Made by a program: the position numbers and the translations under genes | Shown here: in pieces, positions 10,735 through 20,842 of the stretch | How positions within the stretch are numbered: the first letter of the stretch is position 1 | Layout: the number at the start of each line of letters is the position of its first letter | Notes under the pieces: model-generated | The model's input: only the letters and a program-made list of their open reading frames with translations | Database searches by the model: none | What the model was told of the DNA's origin: nothing | Source of the DNA: Rhizobium sp. LC145 | GTDB lineage: Bacteria; Pseudomonadota; Alphaproteobacteria; Rhizobiales; Rhizobiaceae | Direction of reading: 5' to 3' | Length of the DNA stretch: 64,000 bases | NCBI RefSeq assembly: GCF_001005825.1 | Contig: NZ_LBHV01000001.1 | Location: forward strand, 806,001 to 870,000

Positions 10735-11091
10735 ATGGACATGCTTTCTACCGCCCATTTCTCCGCAACGCCGGAACCGACCACTTTCATCGTCAACGTG
10801 ATCCACGCCCATCCCGGCAAGCAGGAGGAAGCCTTCCGCATCATTCAGGACGTCGTGCACTACGTAGCGGAACGGAAGGAAGGCTTTCTCTGGAGCAATC
10901 TCGCCAAAAGCACGGATGGCAAGACGGTGGTGAATATCGAAGCCATCCGGGATGCAGGCAATGTGGACGAATTCTTCTCGGACCCGGTCTTCCGTGAGAA
11001 ATTCAGCAAGCTCGACGAAGTCTCGACATTCGAATTCCACACGTATTCCGTCGGCGATCTCATCCTGCCCAAGCTTGGTCAACAGGGTTAG
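10735..11091 (+). CDS. Antibiotic biosynthesis monooxygenase (ABM) domain protein
   Basis: This 118-residue protein has one ABM ferredoxin-like domain, seen in the beta strand FIVNVIHAHPGKQEEAFRII and the C-terminal half with the FREKFSKLDEVSTFEFHTY-type segment. Family members are small cofactor-independent monooxygenases acting on quinols or reactive intermediates, or heme-degrading relatives. ATG at 10735 has AAAGGA 8 bases upstream; a second ATG two codons later is possible. It is probably controlled by the divergent LysR regulator. Confidence 0.82.
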   Translation: MDMLSTAHFSATPEPTTFIVNVIHAHPGKQEEAFRIIQDVVHYVAERKEGFLWSNLAKSTDGKTVVNIEAIRDAGNVDEFFSDPVFREKFSKLDEVSTFEFHTYSVGDLILPKLGQQG

Positions 11092-11101
11092 CGGTATCCT
11101 T

Positions 11102-11130
11102 GCAGAAGCCCTGCCCCACAGGGCTTCTGC
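11102..11130 (+). terminator. Hairpin after the ABM gene
   Basis: A perfect 12-bp stem (11102-11113 with 11119-11130) lies 10 bases after the ABM stop. No T-run follows, so its strength as a terminator is uncertain. Confidence 0.5.
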
Positions 11131-11251
11131 ACCCGATGCCAAAACTCTTGCGCGAGAAGACCGGGCAAGGTCGTTTATGAGCTGTATCAAGTATCGCTGA
11201 CGCGATAGAACCGCTTTGTCATCTCCGACAGCGATTCTTTTCCCGGCACCC

Positions 11252-12490
11252 ATGAGCCATATCCGCCCCCTGATTCCCCTGCTCGTCACGGCCGGCATAT
11301 TGATCGGAGGAAACGGGCTCCAGGGCACGTTCATCGCGCTCCGCGGCACGCATGAGGGCTTCTCCCCATCGACCATCGGCATGATCGGCGCGGGCTACAG
11401 CGTCGGCTTTGCGCTCGGCTGCGTCTATGTCACGCGGCTTCTGCGCCAGATCGGACATATCCGCACCTTTTCGGCGATGGCGGCGATCGGCGCTTCATGC
11501 TCGCTCGCCATGTCGCTCGTCATCGATCCGACCTTCTGGTTCGCCATGCGCTTCCTGATCGGGATTTCCGTCGCAAGCCTCTTCGCGACCGTGGAAAGCT
11601 GGATCAACGCGAAGGTGACCAATGCCAACCGGGCGCGCACGCTTTCCATCTACCGCTTCGTCGATCTCGGCTCGGTGACGGTGGCGCAATATCTCATACC
11701 CGGCATCGGCATAGAAGGGCCGATCATCTTCGCCATCATCACCATCGCCATGACGCTCTCGCTGGTGCCGATCTCGCTTGCCGACAAATCCAGCCCCTCC
11801 CCGCCGGAAGCCATCGCCTTCGACCTGCGCGCCGTCTGGCGCATCTCGCCGCTCGCGGTCGTCGGCGTCATCGCCGTCGGGCTCTCGATGGCGGCCTTCC
11901 GCAATATCGGGCCGATCTATGCCGAAGAGATCGGCATGAGCATCACCTCGATCGCCACCTTCATGAGTGCAGGCATCATCGGCGGCGTGGTGCTGCAATA
12001 TCCGCTCGGCGCCTATTCCGACCGGCTCGACCGCCGCAAGGTGATCCTCTGGGCGGCGATCGGCTCGGTCGTGACCGGAGCCTATCTCTCCTTCGGTGCC
12101 GGAACCGACGAGACCGCCAACATCATCGGCGTCTTCCTGTTCGGCGCCTTTTCGATGCCGCTCTATTCGCTCTGTTCGGCGCATGGCAACGACCACGCGC
12201 GAATGGGCGAACATGCGCTGGTTTCGGCGGGGCTGCTGTTCTTCTGGTCCGCCGGCGCGACCGTGGGGCCGCTGCTTGCCTCGATACTGCTCGAATATTA
12301 CGGCCCCCGCGCCTTCTTCCTCTATACGTCGGTGATCTTCGCGGCCTTCATCCTCTTCACCATCCGGCGCATGGGCGTGCGCGACCCGGTGCCGCCCACT
12401 GAGCGCAGGTCGCGCTTCCGGGCGCTCCTCAGGACCTCCGCCTATTTCAACAAACTTGCCGCTCCGGTGGAGAAAGAACGCAAGGATTGA
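11252..12490 (+). CDS. MFS transporter, YcaD-like
   Basis: This 412-residue protein has about twelve membrane helices and belongs to the major facilitator superfamily. The segments ATVESWINAKVTNANRA and LSIYRFVDLGSVTVAQYLIP in the central part match the YcaD-like subgroup, whose substrates are not firmly known. ATG at 11252 fits the start of the first helix (HIRPLIPLLVTAGILIGG); no clear ribosome-binding site is visible, and an in-frame TTG at 11216 would add 12 residues. The RNase D gene follows after 67 bases. Confidence 0.87.
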   Translation: MSHIRPLIPLLVTAGILIGGNGLQGTFIALRGTHEGFSPSTIGMIGAGYSVGFALGCVYVTRLLRQIGHIRTFSAMAAIGASCSLAMSLVIDPTFWFAMRFLIGISVASLFATVESWINAKVTNANRARTLSIYRFVDLGSVTVAQYLIPGIGIEGPIIFAIITIAMTLSLVPISLADKSSPSPPEAIAFDLRAVWRISPLAVVGVIAVGLSMAAFRNIGPIYAEEIGMSITSIATFMSAGIIGGVVLQYPLGAYSDRLDRRKVILWAAIGSVVTGAYLSFGAGTDETANIIGVFLFGAFSMPLYSLCSAHGNDHARMGEHALVSAGLLFFWSAGATVGPLLASILLEYYGPRAFFLYTSVIFAAFILFTIRRMGVRDPVPPTERRSRFRALLRTSAYFNKLAAPVEKERKD

Positions 12491-12557
12491 ACCGCCACGG
12501 TTGACATATGCGGCGTTGAGGAGGAGGAAGACTGATCAACCCTACGTGACCTTGGAT

Positions 12558-13703
12558 ATGATCGAAACCACTGCCGCTCTCGAGGAAGCCTGCCGGGCGC
12601 TCGCCCAATCCGACTTCATCACCATCGACACCGAATTCCTGCGCGAGACCACGTTCTGGCCGGAACTCTGCCTCATCCAGATGGCGAGCCCGACGCTGGA
12701 AGTGCTGGTCGATCCGCTCGCCAAGGGTATGGACCTCCAGCCCTTCTTCGAGCTGATGGCGAACCCGAAGGTGGTCAAGGTCTTCCACGCCGCGCGGCAG
12801 GACATCGAAATCGTCCACCATCTCGGCAATCTCGTGCCACACCCGATCTTCGATACGCAGGTCGCCGCCATGGTCTGCGGCTTCGGCGATTCGGTCTCCT
12901 ACGACCAGCTCGTCAGCCGCATCAAGAACGTGCATATCGACAAGTCCTCGCGCTTTACCGACTGGAGCCGCCGCCCGCTTTCCGAAAAGCAGCTCGAATA
13001 TGCGCTCGCCGACGTGACGCATCTGCGCGACGTCTATCTGGCGCTGAAGGAGCAGCTCGAACGGGAGGGCCGCGCGCTATGGCTGACCGAGGAGATGGCG
13101 ATCCTCGAATCGGCCGGCACCTACGATCTCCATCCCGACGACGCCTGGCTTCGGCTGAAATCGCGCCTGCGCAAGCCGCAGGAGCTGGCGATCCTGAAAC
13201 ATGTCGCCGCCTGGCGGGAGCGCGAGGCGCGCGGCCGCAACGTGCCGCGCTCGCGCGTGCTGAAGGACGACGCGATCTACGAGATCGCCCAGCAGCAGCC
13301 GAAGGATGCCGAGGCACTTTCGCGCCTCAGGACCATCCCGAGGGGCTGGGAGCGCTCCGCCTCCGGCGCGGCAATCGTAGACGCGGTCAATGCCGCGCTT
13401 TCGCTTCCGAAAACGGAGATGCCGCATCCGCCTAAGCACACGCATGTGCCGGAAGGCACGGCTGCGGCGGTCGAGCTTCTCAAGGTGCTCCTGAAGCTCA
13501 TCTCCGACAAGCAGGGCGTGGCCGCCAAGATCATCGCCAATACCGACGACCTCGAAAAGATCGCCGCCGAGGGCGAGCAGGCTGCGGTTCCGGCGCTGCA
13601 TGGCTGGCGGCGCGAGCTCTTCGGCGAAACGGCGCTGAAGCTCATCGACGGCGGCGTGGCGCTGCGCTTCGTCAACAAGAAGGTCGAGGCGGTGGAGCTT
13701 TAA
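12558..13703 (+). CDS. rnd: Ribonuclease D
   Basis: This 381-residue 3'-5' exoribonuclease trims tRNA 3' ends (E. coli enzyme 375 residues). The DEDD-y exonuclease motifs are present: ExoI TIDTEFLRE with Asp24 and Glu26, ExoII AARQDIE, and ExoIII YALADVTHLRDVY with its Tyr and Asp. An HRDC domain follows (about 210-290). The chosen ATG gives MIETTAALEEACRALA. A GTG at 12546 would add four residues, and the frame also extends into the upstream MFS gene without similarity. Confidence 0.93.
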   Translation: MIETTAALEEACRALAQSDFITIDTEFLRETTFWPELCLIQMASPTLEVLVDPLAKGMDLQPFFELMANPKVVKVFHAARQDIEIVHHLGNLVPHPIFDTQVAAMVCGFGDSVSYDQLVSRIKNVHIDKSSRFTDWSRRPLSEKQLEYALADVTHLRDVYLALKEQLEREGRALWLTEEMAILESAGTYDLHPDDAWLRLKSRLRKPQELAILKHVAAWREREARGRNVPRSRVLKDDAIYEIAQQQPKDAEALSRLRTIPRGWERSASGAAIVDAVNAALSLPKTEMPHPPKHTHVPEGTAAAVELLKVLLKLISDKQGVAAKIIANTDDLEKIAAEGEQAAVPALHGWRRELFGETALKLIDGGVALRFVNKKVEAVEL

Positions 13704-13742
13704 GCAAGCTCCACGATCCTAGCCTCGTGTCGGCTCTGTTCC

Positions 13743-14150
13743 TTAAGCGTGCATCTTCGCACCCTTGGTGATCTTGTCGACGGTCTTCTTCTCCGCCCGC
13801 ATGGCGATGCCGACGACCCTGGCATCCTCGGGCGAGAATTGCGCGAAGACGGCGCGGTTTGCGGCATCGTGGCCGGTTGAGAACATCTCCTCGACATAAA
13901 GCGACACCGTCACCTCCCGCTCAAGCGAGCGCCTGTGGATCGAACGCAAGGTTTCCTGATCGGCCGACAAGACGACGACAGGCTGGATGCTGAGCGCGTT
14001 ATAGACATTGCCGGCCGCATCCCGATATGGTTCGCCGATCACGGCTGGATATTGAGCGACGATGCCGCTCGTCAGGAAGGCGGTGACATTCAGCGCCTGC
14101 CAGGGAGCAATGTCATCGCGAAGCACGATCGCGATCTTGGTGTCGAACAT
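13743..14150 (-). CDS. DUF2000 domain protein
   Basis: This 135-residue protein is one DUF2000 domain: the start KIAIVLRDDIAPWQALNVTA, the middle YNALSIQPVVVLSAD, and the end EDARVVGIAMRAEKKTVDKI. The family is of unknown function. The ATG at 14150 lies inside the palindrome CATG (14148-14151) that also supplies the start of the divergent AraC gene, so the two genes share their start bases. The frame remains open upstream to 14327, but that part is antisense to the AraC gene. A role linked to that regulator is likely from context only. Confidence 0.83.
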   Translation of the reverse strand: MFDTKIAIVLRDDIAPWQALNVTAFLTSGIVAQYPAVIGEPYRDAAGNVYNALSIQPVVVLSADQETLRSIHRRSLEREVTVSLYVEEMFSTGHDAANRAVFAQFSPEDARVVGIAMRAEKKTVDKITKGAKMHA

Positions 14151-15029
14151 GAAGACGAACTCCGTTGAAGGTTTTGCAAAGGCCGAAGACCTAGAGGCGA
14201 TCTGCGCCGGCGGTCTTGAACGTTCGTGCACACGCGACGGCATCGTCCATGCGCCGATCTCGCGCGGTATCGAGCGCATGGAGGCGCGCTTCCACGGCAA
14301 CGGGTTTTCGCCGCACCGGCACGACACCTATGCGCTCGGCGTGACGCTTTCCGGCGTGCAGACCTTCCATTACCGCGGGTTTCACGGACAAGCCTGCCGG
14401 GCAATGTGATCGTGCTGCACCCGGACGAAGTGCATGACGGTGCGGCGGGGACCGACGACGGCTTGCGCTACCGGATGCTCTACCTGCCGCCCGAGAGCCT
14501 GATCGACGCAGCCGACGGGGCGCAGAGGCTGCCCTTCGTGGCAAACCCGGTCTTCGCCGACGAAGCGTTCAAGCAATCGCTGGCGGAAGCGCTGCAGAAC
14601 CTCGAAACCGAGCCGGACGACCTTCTTCTGGACGACCTGATCGCCCGCTTCGCGGCAAGCCTTTGGCGCCATGCGGATGCAGCCGGCCCGCGCGCGGGCC
14701 GGATCGACCGCAATGCGGTGCTGCGCTGCCGGGATTATCTCCATGCCAACAGCAACAGAACCGTCACGTCCGAGGAACTGGAAGAGATCGGCGGGCTCGA
14801 CCGCTATACGCTTGCCCGGCAGTTCCGGGCGCTGCTCGGCACCAGTCCGCACCGCTATCTGGTGATGCGGCGGCTCGACCGCGCCAAGGCCCGGCTCGCC
14901 TCCGGCGGCAGCCTCGCCGATGCGGCCTTCGAGGCGGGCTTTGCCGACCAGAGCCACTTCACCCGGCATTTCAAGAATACCTTCGGAATGACGCCCGGGC
15001 GTTGGGTCTTGCTCAGCCGCAGCGCATAA
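14149..15029 (+). pseudogene. AraC-family regulator broken by a frameshift
   Basis: The reading frame from ATG 14149 encodes the cupin-like sensor domain (HRHDTYALGVTLSGVQTFHY) but stops at 14409 soon after RGFHG. The remainder, from SLPGNVIVLHPDEVHDGAAG through the two AraC helix-turn-helix motifs (EELEEIGGLDRYTLARQF; LADAAFEAGFADQSHFTRHF), is in another frame and ends at 15029. Adding one G to the GGG at 14377-14379 rejoins them as HYRGVSRTSLPGNV. It is therefore a one-base deletion or a sequencing error in an otherwise intact gene of about 293 residues. It starts head-to-head with the DUF2000 gene. Confidence 0.85.
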
Positions 15030-15131
15030 CCCACAGGGCCGTCACGAAAATTTCAAGCGATCATCACCTGTCCGTCATGCACCCTCACTAACGGGTTCCG
15101 TGTGTTCCACACGCACCCCAGAGGGCTTTTC

Positions 15132-16490
15132 ATGACCAGAATTCTGCTCGCTTCCGTCGCCTTCGCCGCGCTGATCGGCGGCTCTGCCGCGGCCGAAGAA
15201 AAGGCCTTCCCGGCCAAGCTCGTCTCTCACGCCATTCTGCCGGCCAAGACGCTGATCCCCGCCCCTGCCGATGCCCCCGAGCACCTGAAGGTTTCCGGCA
15301 AGTTCACGACCGCCGACCGCAAGCGCACCACGGAGCTCGGCAGCGTCATGGGCAAGGACGGTATCCGCGAAACCGGTCTCGGACTTCCCTTCGACGGCCA
15401 GCCCGTGCAGGGCTTCTCCGGAATCAAGACCATGCCGGACGGAAGTTTCTGGAGCCTTTCGGACAACGGCTTCGGTGGCAAGACGAATTCCAGCGACGCG
15501 GCGCTGATGCTGCACAATATCCGTTTCGACTGGAATAACGGCACGGTGGAGCGCTCCAACACCATCTTCCTTTCCGACCCGAACCGGATCGCCCCCTTCC
15601 CAATCGTGCTGGAGGGTGCTGAGAAGCGTTATCTGACCGGCGCGGATTTCGACCTGGAATCGATCCAGCCGGTGGCGGAGGGTTTCTGGCTCGGCGAGGA
15701 GTTCGGCCCCTACCTCCTGAAAGTGAATGCCAATGGCGAGCTGACCGACGTCATCGCGACCGCCGTGGACGGCAAGCCGGTGCTTTCGCCCGACACCCCG
15801 ACCATCGCGACGCCCGCCAATCCGACCGCCAAGATGCCGGCCTTCAACCTGAAACGCTCCGGCGGCTATGAGGGGCTGGCCATGTCGAAGGACGGCAGCA
15901 AGCTCTACGGTCTCCTGGAAGGGCCGCTCTATCTCGAGGACGGTTCGGTGGAGAAAGCCGACGGCCAGACGGCGCTGCGCATCATTGAGCTCGACGTCGC
16001 CTCCAAGGCCTGGACCGGACGCTCCTGGCTCTATCCTCTCTCGGAGGGAGGTGAAGCGATCGGCGATTTCAACATGATCGACGACACGACCGCGCTGGTG
16101 ATCGAGCGCGACAATGGCGCCGGCACGGCGGACAAGGCTTGCGCCGATCCGAAGAAGCCGGCGCCGGACTGCTTTGCAACGCCGGCCAAGCACAAGCGCA
16201 TCTACAAGATCGAATTTTCGGATGCAAATGTGGGCCAGGCGGCGCGCAAGATCGGCTATATCGACCTGATGAAGGTGCAGGACCCGGACGGCAAGGCCCG
16301 CCAGGGCGGCGGCGAAGGCTTCTACGACATGCCGTTCGTCACCATCGAGAACGTCGATGTGGTGGATGCCACGCATATCGTGGTCGGCAACGACAACAAC
16401 CTGCCCTTCTCGGCGGGTCGCGAACTCAACAAGGCCGACGACAATGAATTCGTTCTGCTGGAAGTGGGGGAATTCCTGAGCGCGAAGTAA
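15132..16490 (+). CDS. Secreted esterase-like activity of phytase family protein
   Basis: This 452-residue protein has a signal peptide (residues 1-21, ending SAAA) and a phytase-like beta-propeller domain (PF13449 type). The family signature appears in VQGFSGIKTMPDGSFWSLSDNG and in LESIQPVAEGFWLGEEFGPY. Relatives are periplasmic or extracellular enzymes described as phytase-like esterases; the exact phosphoester substrate is unknown. The start at 15132 has GAGGG 7 bases upstream and begins the signal peptide; an ATG 30 bases upstream would add a non-conserved tail. A bidirectional terminator follows. Confidence 0.85.
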   Translation: MTRILLASVAFAALIGGSAAAEEKAFPAKLVSHAILPAKTLIPAPADAPEHLKVSGKFTTADRKRTTELGSVMGKDGIRETGLGLPFDGQPVQGFSGIKTMPDGSFWSLSDNGFGGKTNSSDAALMLHNIRFDWNNGTVERSNTIFLSDPNRIAPFPIVLEGAEKRYLTGADFDLESIQPVAEGFWLGEEFGPYLLKVNANGELTDVIATAVDGKPVLSPDTPTIATPANPTAKMPAFNLKRSGGYEGLAMSKDGSKLYGLLEGPLYLEDGSVEKADGQTALRIIELDVASKAWTGRSWLYPLSEGGEAIGDFNMIDDTTALVIERDNGAGTADKACADPKKPAPDCFATPAKHKRIYKIEFSDANVGQAARKIGYIDLMKVQDPDGKARQGGGEGFYDMPFVTIENVDVVDATHIVVGNDNNLPFSAGRELNKADDNEFVLLEVGEFLSAK

Positions 16491-16509
16491 GCTCAGGATC
16501 AAAAAGCAC

Positions 16510-16532
16510 GACGCCCGGCAATGCCGGGCGTC
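16510..16532. terminator. Bidirectional intrinsic terminator
   Basis: GACGCCCGGCA and its complement (16510-16520, 16522-16532) form a GC-rich hairpin. It is followed by TTCGTTTG on the plus strand and by a T5 run on the minus strand, ending both the esterase gene and the convergent small gene. Confidence 0.75.
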
Positions 16533-16547
16533 TTCGTTTGCGGTCAA

Positions 16548-16796
16548 TCAGCTGTCGTTAAGGGTCGACCGATTGACCAGTTTCAGGCTGCGATCAGGCT
16601 GGATGCGATAGATCTCGGAGTATTCCGTGCCATTGCTGGTAAAGCGGTGGAAAACCGGGCTGCCGACGGGAGCCTTTTCCAAACGGGATGCCGGTTCACC
16701 GCCATAGGTGATGCTGCCGGGAATGGGTTCCAATGCGAAGGCTGCCGAAGAGCTTGCCAGGGCAGCAAAAAGAGCGGCTGCAAGTGTCTTTTTCAT
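16548..16796 (-). CDS. Small secreted hypothetical protein
   Basis: The 82-residue product has a signal peptide (residues 1-21, ending AFA) and a mature part of about 60 residues that I do not recognise (PGSITYGGEPASRLEKAPVG in the middle). It has no cysteine and is probably a free periplasmic protein. AAAAGGA lies 8 bases before the ATG. The 265 bases upstream (16797-17061) hold its promoter region and no other gene that I can see. Confidence 0.75.
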   Translation of the reverse strand: MKKTLAAALFAALASSSAAFALEPIPGSITYGGEPASRLEKAPVGSPVFHRFTSNGTEYSEIYRIQPDRSLKLVNRSTLNDS

Positions 16797-17061
16797 GATC
16801 GTATCCTTTTGATGCTTTTATGTGTCGAGCCAGTTGGGAGCTGCTCGACATGCACCGCAGGTCGGATCTCGATGCAGGATTTGCAATGACCGTTTTTGCG
16901 ACCTCTCTATTTCGCAATTGCGAACAATCGAAAGCGCCGCAATGCGCTCTACCTGAGGCCAATTTTTTCAAGGACTTGCATCTGATATTCGCCATTCACA
17001 GGCTCTTGAAAAGATCCGTGCAAGAGCTCTCACATCGATTTGAAAAACCGGTGAACTGACC

Positions 17062-18582
17062 CTATTCGAACCTGAACGCCAGGCGCTTGCCGGTGAGTTT
17101 CGCCAGCTGCTGGAGCCTGCCGTCTAGTCTTTCTCCGGCAAAATCCCGGTACTTCGCCGGCACGACGAATTCGAGATCCAGGTTCGGATCGGAGGATGGC
17201 CGGAAGCTCAGGTCGTGCACGATGCCCGGCATGGATGCCGAGAAGAGATAGACGACGCGCAGGAGGCCGCCGAGGAGCTTGGCGAGATCGAGCAGGCGCG
17301 GCGTGGCGATCGTCGCGAGCGGCCCGGTGGCGCCGTCGTCGTTCAGGCCTTCGAAACGGTAATAGTTGGCGAGCGCCAGATAGGCGCGGCCGGCATGGGT
17401 GATGCCGACGAAAGAGGAATGGGCGATCAGGTTCAGCGCCTGCAGTCCGCGATAATCCGGATGCGCGCGCCAGCTGATATCAGCCAGCAGGCAGGCAGCC
17501 TGGCGATAGCGGCTCTCCTCTTCCGTCTCCTCGATGCCGAAGACCGGCACCATGCGGCCGGTCCACTCGGCAAGCTCGCGGGCATGTTCGGGAGAACGGG
17601 CGCGCAGGATGGCGAGCTGATCGGCGGCGACGAGAAGCGGATCGGAATCGCGCTCGTCATCGGGCAGCAGCGAATAGAGATAGCCCTCGCGCACGCCCTG
17701 CGCGGAAAAGCTCACCCGCGCGGGCCTCATGGCACCGAGCACTTCCTGCATGGCGACGGCCCCGAAGGGAAGCAGCGCGCGGCGGCTTTTCGAGACGACC
17801 TGCCAGGCGGGGTCCTTGCTGTCCTTCGACTTGATGATCTGGTCGAGGAAATTCAGCATCTCGTCCAGAGGAAGTTCGTATCCCTGCATCATGTGCAGCG
17901 GATACCGGGTTACCTCCATGTGGAGTTTGGCGATGTTTCGCCAGGTGCCGCCGACGGCATAGAAGGTGCGGCCCTCTCCGTTCTTCAGGAAACGGGCGGT
18001 CCCGACCTGCTTTCTGGCGAAGGCCCGCGCCCGCGAAAGAGAATTGCCGGAAATTTCGGAAAGTCTCAGGCCGCCGAGCGGCAGCGTGATACCCCGGTCG
18101 AACTGCGCGCCCCTGATGTCGATGAGTTCGAGCGAGCCGCCGCCGAGGTCTCCGGCGATGCCGTCCGTATCATGAAAGCCGCTGATGACGCCGAGCGCGG
18201 AAAACCGCGCTTCCTCTTCGCCCGAAAGGACCTGCACTTCCTGGCCGAGGATTTCCTCGGCCGCACGGATGAATTCGGGTCCGTTGGAGGCTTCGCGGGC
18301 GGCGGCAGTCGCCAGAACGTAGGTGTCGGTGGCGCGCGCCTGGCTGGACAGCGCCTTGAAACGCCGCAAGGAAGCCAGCGCCCGGCCGACCGCCTCCTCG
18401 TCCATGCGTCCGGTGGACCCCAGCCCCTTTCCGAGACCGCACATGACCTTTTCGTTGAAAAGGATGGTCGGCGCGCGCGACAGGCCTTCGTAGATAACGA
18501 CACGGACGGAGTTTGAGCCGATGTCGATGACGGAGACAGGGGCGATTCCCGGAAGACGCCCCTGGGCTTCAGATCGAACCAT
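17062..18582 (-). CDS. ppx: Exopolyphosphatase, Ppx/GppA family
   Basis: This 506-residue ASKHA-fold phosphatase removes terminal phosphates from polyphosphate and possibly from pppGpp. The N-terminal phosphate-binding motif is SVIDIGSNSVRVVIYEG, the second is GIAGDLGGGSLELIDI (about residue 145), and LPLGGLRLSE follows. A C-terminal HD-like helical domain completes it. It lies 5 bases downstream of ppk on the same strand, so polyphosphate synthesis and breakdown are made from one transcript. Which of Ppx and GppA activities dominates cannot be told from sequence. Confidence 0.93.
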   Translation of the reverse strand: MVRSEAQGRLPGIAPVSVIDIGSNSVRVVIYEGLSRAPTILFNEKVMCGLGKGLGSTGRMDEEAVGRALASLRRFKALSSQARATDTYVLATAAAREASNGPEFIRAAEEILGQEVQVLSGEEEARFSALGVISGFHDTDGIAGDLGGGSLELIDIRGAQFDRGITLPLGGLRLSEISGNSLSRARAFARKQVGTARFLKNGEGRTFYAVGGTWRNIAKLHMEVTRYPLHMMQGYELPLDEMLNFLDQIIKSKDSKDPAWQVVSKSRRALLPFGAVAMQEVLGAMRPARVSFSAQGVREGYLYSLLPDDERDSDPLLVAADQLAILRARSPEHARELAEWTGRMVPVFGIEETEEESRYRQAACLLADISWRAHPDYRGLQALNLIAHSSFVGITHAGRAYLALANYYRFEGLNDDGATGPLATIATPRLLDLAKLLGGLLRVVYLFSASMPGIVHDLSFRPSSDPNLDLEFVVPAKYRDFAGERLDGRLQQLAKLTGKRLAFRFE

Positions 18583-18587
18583 ATTGC

Positions 18588-20780
18588 CTATTTCTTGCGT
18601 CCGGACATCAGACCGGCGATCAGTTTCGGAGCACTCGATTTCAGAGCTTCTCCACGACCGGACAGACTAGGATTGGTCATGAAGTAATGCTGAGCATTGA
18701 AAGGCTCCTCGCCTTTGCGCACTTCCATGCGCCGGGAGGTACCGTCCGGCAATATCTCGTAGCTCTGCTGGTTGTCAATCAGGTTGCCCAGCATGATCTG
18801 TGAAAGAACCTGCTCGTGCACCGTCGGGTTCAGGAGCGGAACCAGCGTCTCGACCCGGCGGTCGAGGTTTCGAGGCATCATGTCGGCGGAGCCGATATAG
18901 ACGAGCGCCTTGTCCGAAGGCAGGCCATAGCCGTTGCCGAAGCAGAAGATGCGGCTGTGCTCCAGGAAGCGGCCGACGATAGACTTGACGCGGATGTTGT
19001 CCGAAAGCCCCGGCACCTGCGGCCGCAGGCAGCAGATGCCGCGCACGACGAGATCGACTTCCACGCCGGCCCGGCTTGCGCGATAGAGCGCATCGATGAT
19101 GTCGGGGTCCACCAGCGAGTTCATCTTCATCCAGATCGCCGCCGGCTTGCCGTTCTCAGCGTGGCAGATCTCTTCCTCGATGTGTCGGAGGATGCGCGGA
19201 CGCAGCGTATAGGGCGAGACTGCGAGCTTCATGCTCTCCTCCGGCTCGCCGTAGCCGGTGATGAAGTTGAAGACGTTCGCCATGTCGTGGGCGATCTTCG
19301 GATTGCAGGTGAAGAAGGAAAGGTCGGTGTAGATCTTCGCGGTGACGGGGTGATAGTTGCCGGTGCCGAGATGGCAGTAGGTCCTGAGCCTGCCTTCCTC
19401 GCGGCGCACCACCATCGACATCTTGGCGTGAGTCTTGAGCTCGATGAAGCCGAAGACGACCTGCACGCCGGCGCGTTCCAGGTCGCGCGCCCAGCGGATA
19501 TTGGCCTCCTCGTCGAATCGGGCCTTGAGCTCCACCAGCGCGGTCACCGACTTGCCCATCTCGGCCGCGTCGATCAACGCGCGGACGACCGGGCTGTCGT
19601 TCGAGGTGCGGTAAAGCGTCTGCTTTATCGCCAGAACATCCGGATCACGCGCCGCCTGAAGAATGAACTGCACCACCACGTCGAAACTTTCGTAAGGATG
19701 GTGGACCACCATGTCCTTTTCGCGGATGGCGGCGAAACAATCTCCGGCGTGTTCGCGGACCCGTTCGGGAAATCGGGCATTGTAGGTTTCGAACCGCAGG
19801 TCGTTGCGCGGGGCCTTGGTGATCTCCGACAGCGTGTTGAGAGCCAGAAGGCCGGGCAAGACGGCGACGCGATTTTCCGGCACGCCGAGTTCCTGCACCA
19901 CGAACTGCCGGAGCGAGGCGGGCATCTCGCTGTCGGTCTCGATGCGGATGACCTTGCCTCGGCGGCGGCGCTTGAGCGCGCTTTCGAAGAAGCGGACGAG
20001 GTCTTCGGCTTCTTCCTCGACTTCGATATCGCTGTCGCGAATGATGCGGAAGGTGCCTGCTCCCCTTACCACATAACCGGGGAAGAGCCGGTCGGTGAAC
20101 ATGCCGACGACATCCTCCAGCGTGATGTAGCGGATGGTGTTCGCATCATCGGGAAGGCGGACGAAGCGGTCGAGCGTCGGCGGCAGGCGCAACAGACCCG
20201 TCATCGGCTCCTTGCCGTGCATGCTTTCGAGCTGCAGGCCCATGGAGAAGCCGAGGTTGGGAATGAAGGGGAAAGGATGGGCCGGATCGATCGCGAGCGG
20301 CGTCAGGACCGGGAAGAGCTCGTCATCGAAAGCCGAGGCAAGCCATGTGCGGTCTTCCGCCGATAGCGCGGCGGGCCGCACGATGAGGATATCTTCCTTG
20401 GCGAGATATTGCTGCAGGACCGCGAGCGAAGCCTGCTGCTCCATCTGGAGGTTATCGATCTCCTGAAGGATCGCATCGAGCTGTTCGGCAGGCGACTTGC
20501 CGTCCGGGCTGCGCACGACGATGCCCTGGCGCACCTGCCCTTCGAGGCCGGCGACGCGCACCATGAAGAACTCGTCGAGGTTCGCCGCCGAGATCGACAG
20601 GAAGCGCACCCGCTCCAGAAGCGGGTGAGCCGTATTCAGCGTTTCTTCCAGAACCCGGCGGTTGAACTGGAGCCAGGAGAATTCGCGGTTGATGAAGCGC
20701 TCCGGACTGTTCAACAGGTCATCGAAATTCCCGGCCGTAGCACTTTCCTGCTGATGCGTTTCCGTCGTCATCGAATCCAT
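18588..20780 (-). CDS. ppk: Polyphosphate kinase 1
   Basis: This 730-residue enzyme makes polyphosphate from ATP. The N-terminal domain begins at [20 protein letters not shown]; the catalytic phospholipase-D-like halves include the region [20 protein letters not shown] with the His that is autophosphorylated, and [17 protein letters not shown]. The start at 20780 has AGGGG about 7 bases upstream; the frame extends 22 residues further without similarity. It is followed by ppx and preceded by hdaA on the same strand. Confidence 0.96.
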   Translation of the reverse strand: MDSMTTETHQQESATAGNFDDLLNSPERFINREFSWLQFNRRVLEETLNTAHPLLERVRFLSISAANLDEFFMVRVAGLEGQVRQGIVVRSPDGKSPAEQLDAILQEIDNLQMEQQASLAVLQQYLAKEDILIVRPAALSAEDRTWLASAFDDELFPVLTPLAIDPAHPFPFIPNLGFSMGLQLESMHGKEPMTGLLRLPPTLDRFVRLPDDANTIRYITLEDVVGMFTDRLFPGYVVRGAGTFRIIRDSDIEVEEEAEDLVRFFESALKRRRRGKVIRIETDSEMPASLRQFVVQELGVPENRVAVLPGLLALNTLSEITKAPRNDLRFETYNARFPERVREHAGDCFAAIREKDMVVHHPYESFDVVVQFILQAARDPDVLAIKQTLYRTSNDSPVVRALIDAAEMGKSVTALVELKARFDEEANIRWARDLERAGVQVVFGFIELKTHAKMSMVVRREEGRLRTYCHLGTGNYHPVTAKIYTDLSFFTCNPKIAHDMANVFNFITGYGEPEESMKLAVSPYTLRPRILRHIEEEICHAENGKPAAIWMKMNSLVDPDIIDALYRASRAGVEVDLVVRGICCLRPQVPGLSDNIRVKSIVGRFLEHSRIFCFGNGYGLPSDKALVYIGSADMMPRNLDRRVETLVPLLNPTVHEQVLSQIMLGNLIDNQQSYEILPDGTSRRMEVRKGEEPFNAQHYFMTNPSLSGRGEALKSSAPKLIAGLMSGRKK

Positions 20781-20842
20781 GATCCACCCCTGGGCTTGCC
20801 CTTGTCCGGCCGTATAACAATTTGACGACGGAACTGTGACAG

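Noticed and set aside
15075..16547. 490-residue open frame on the minus strand opposite the phytase-like esterase
   Set aside because: The plus strand has a signal peptide and family motifs; the antisense product has biased composition and no recognisable motif.
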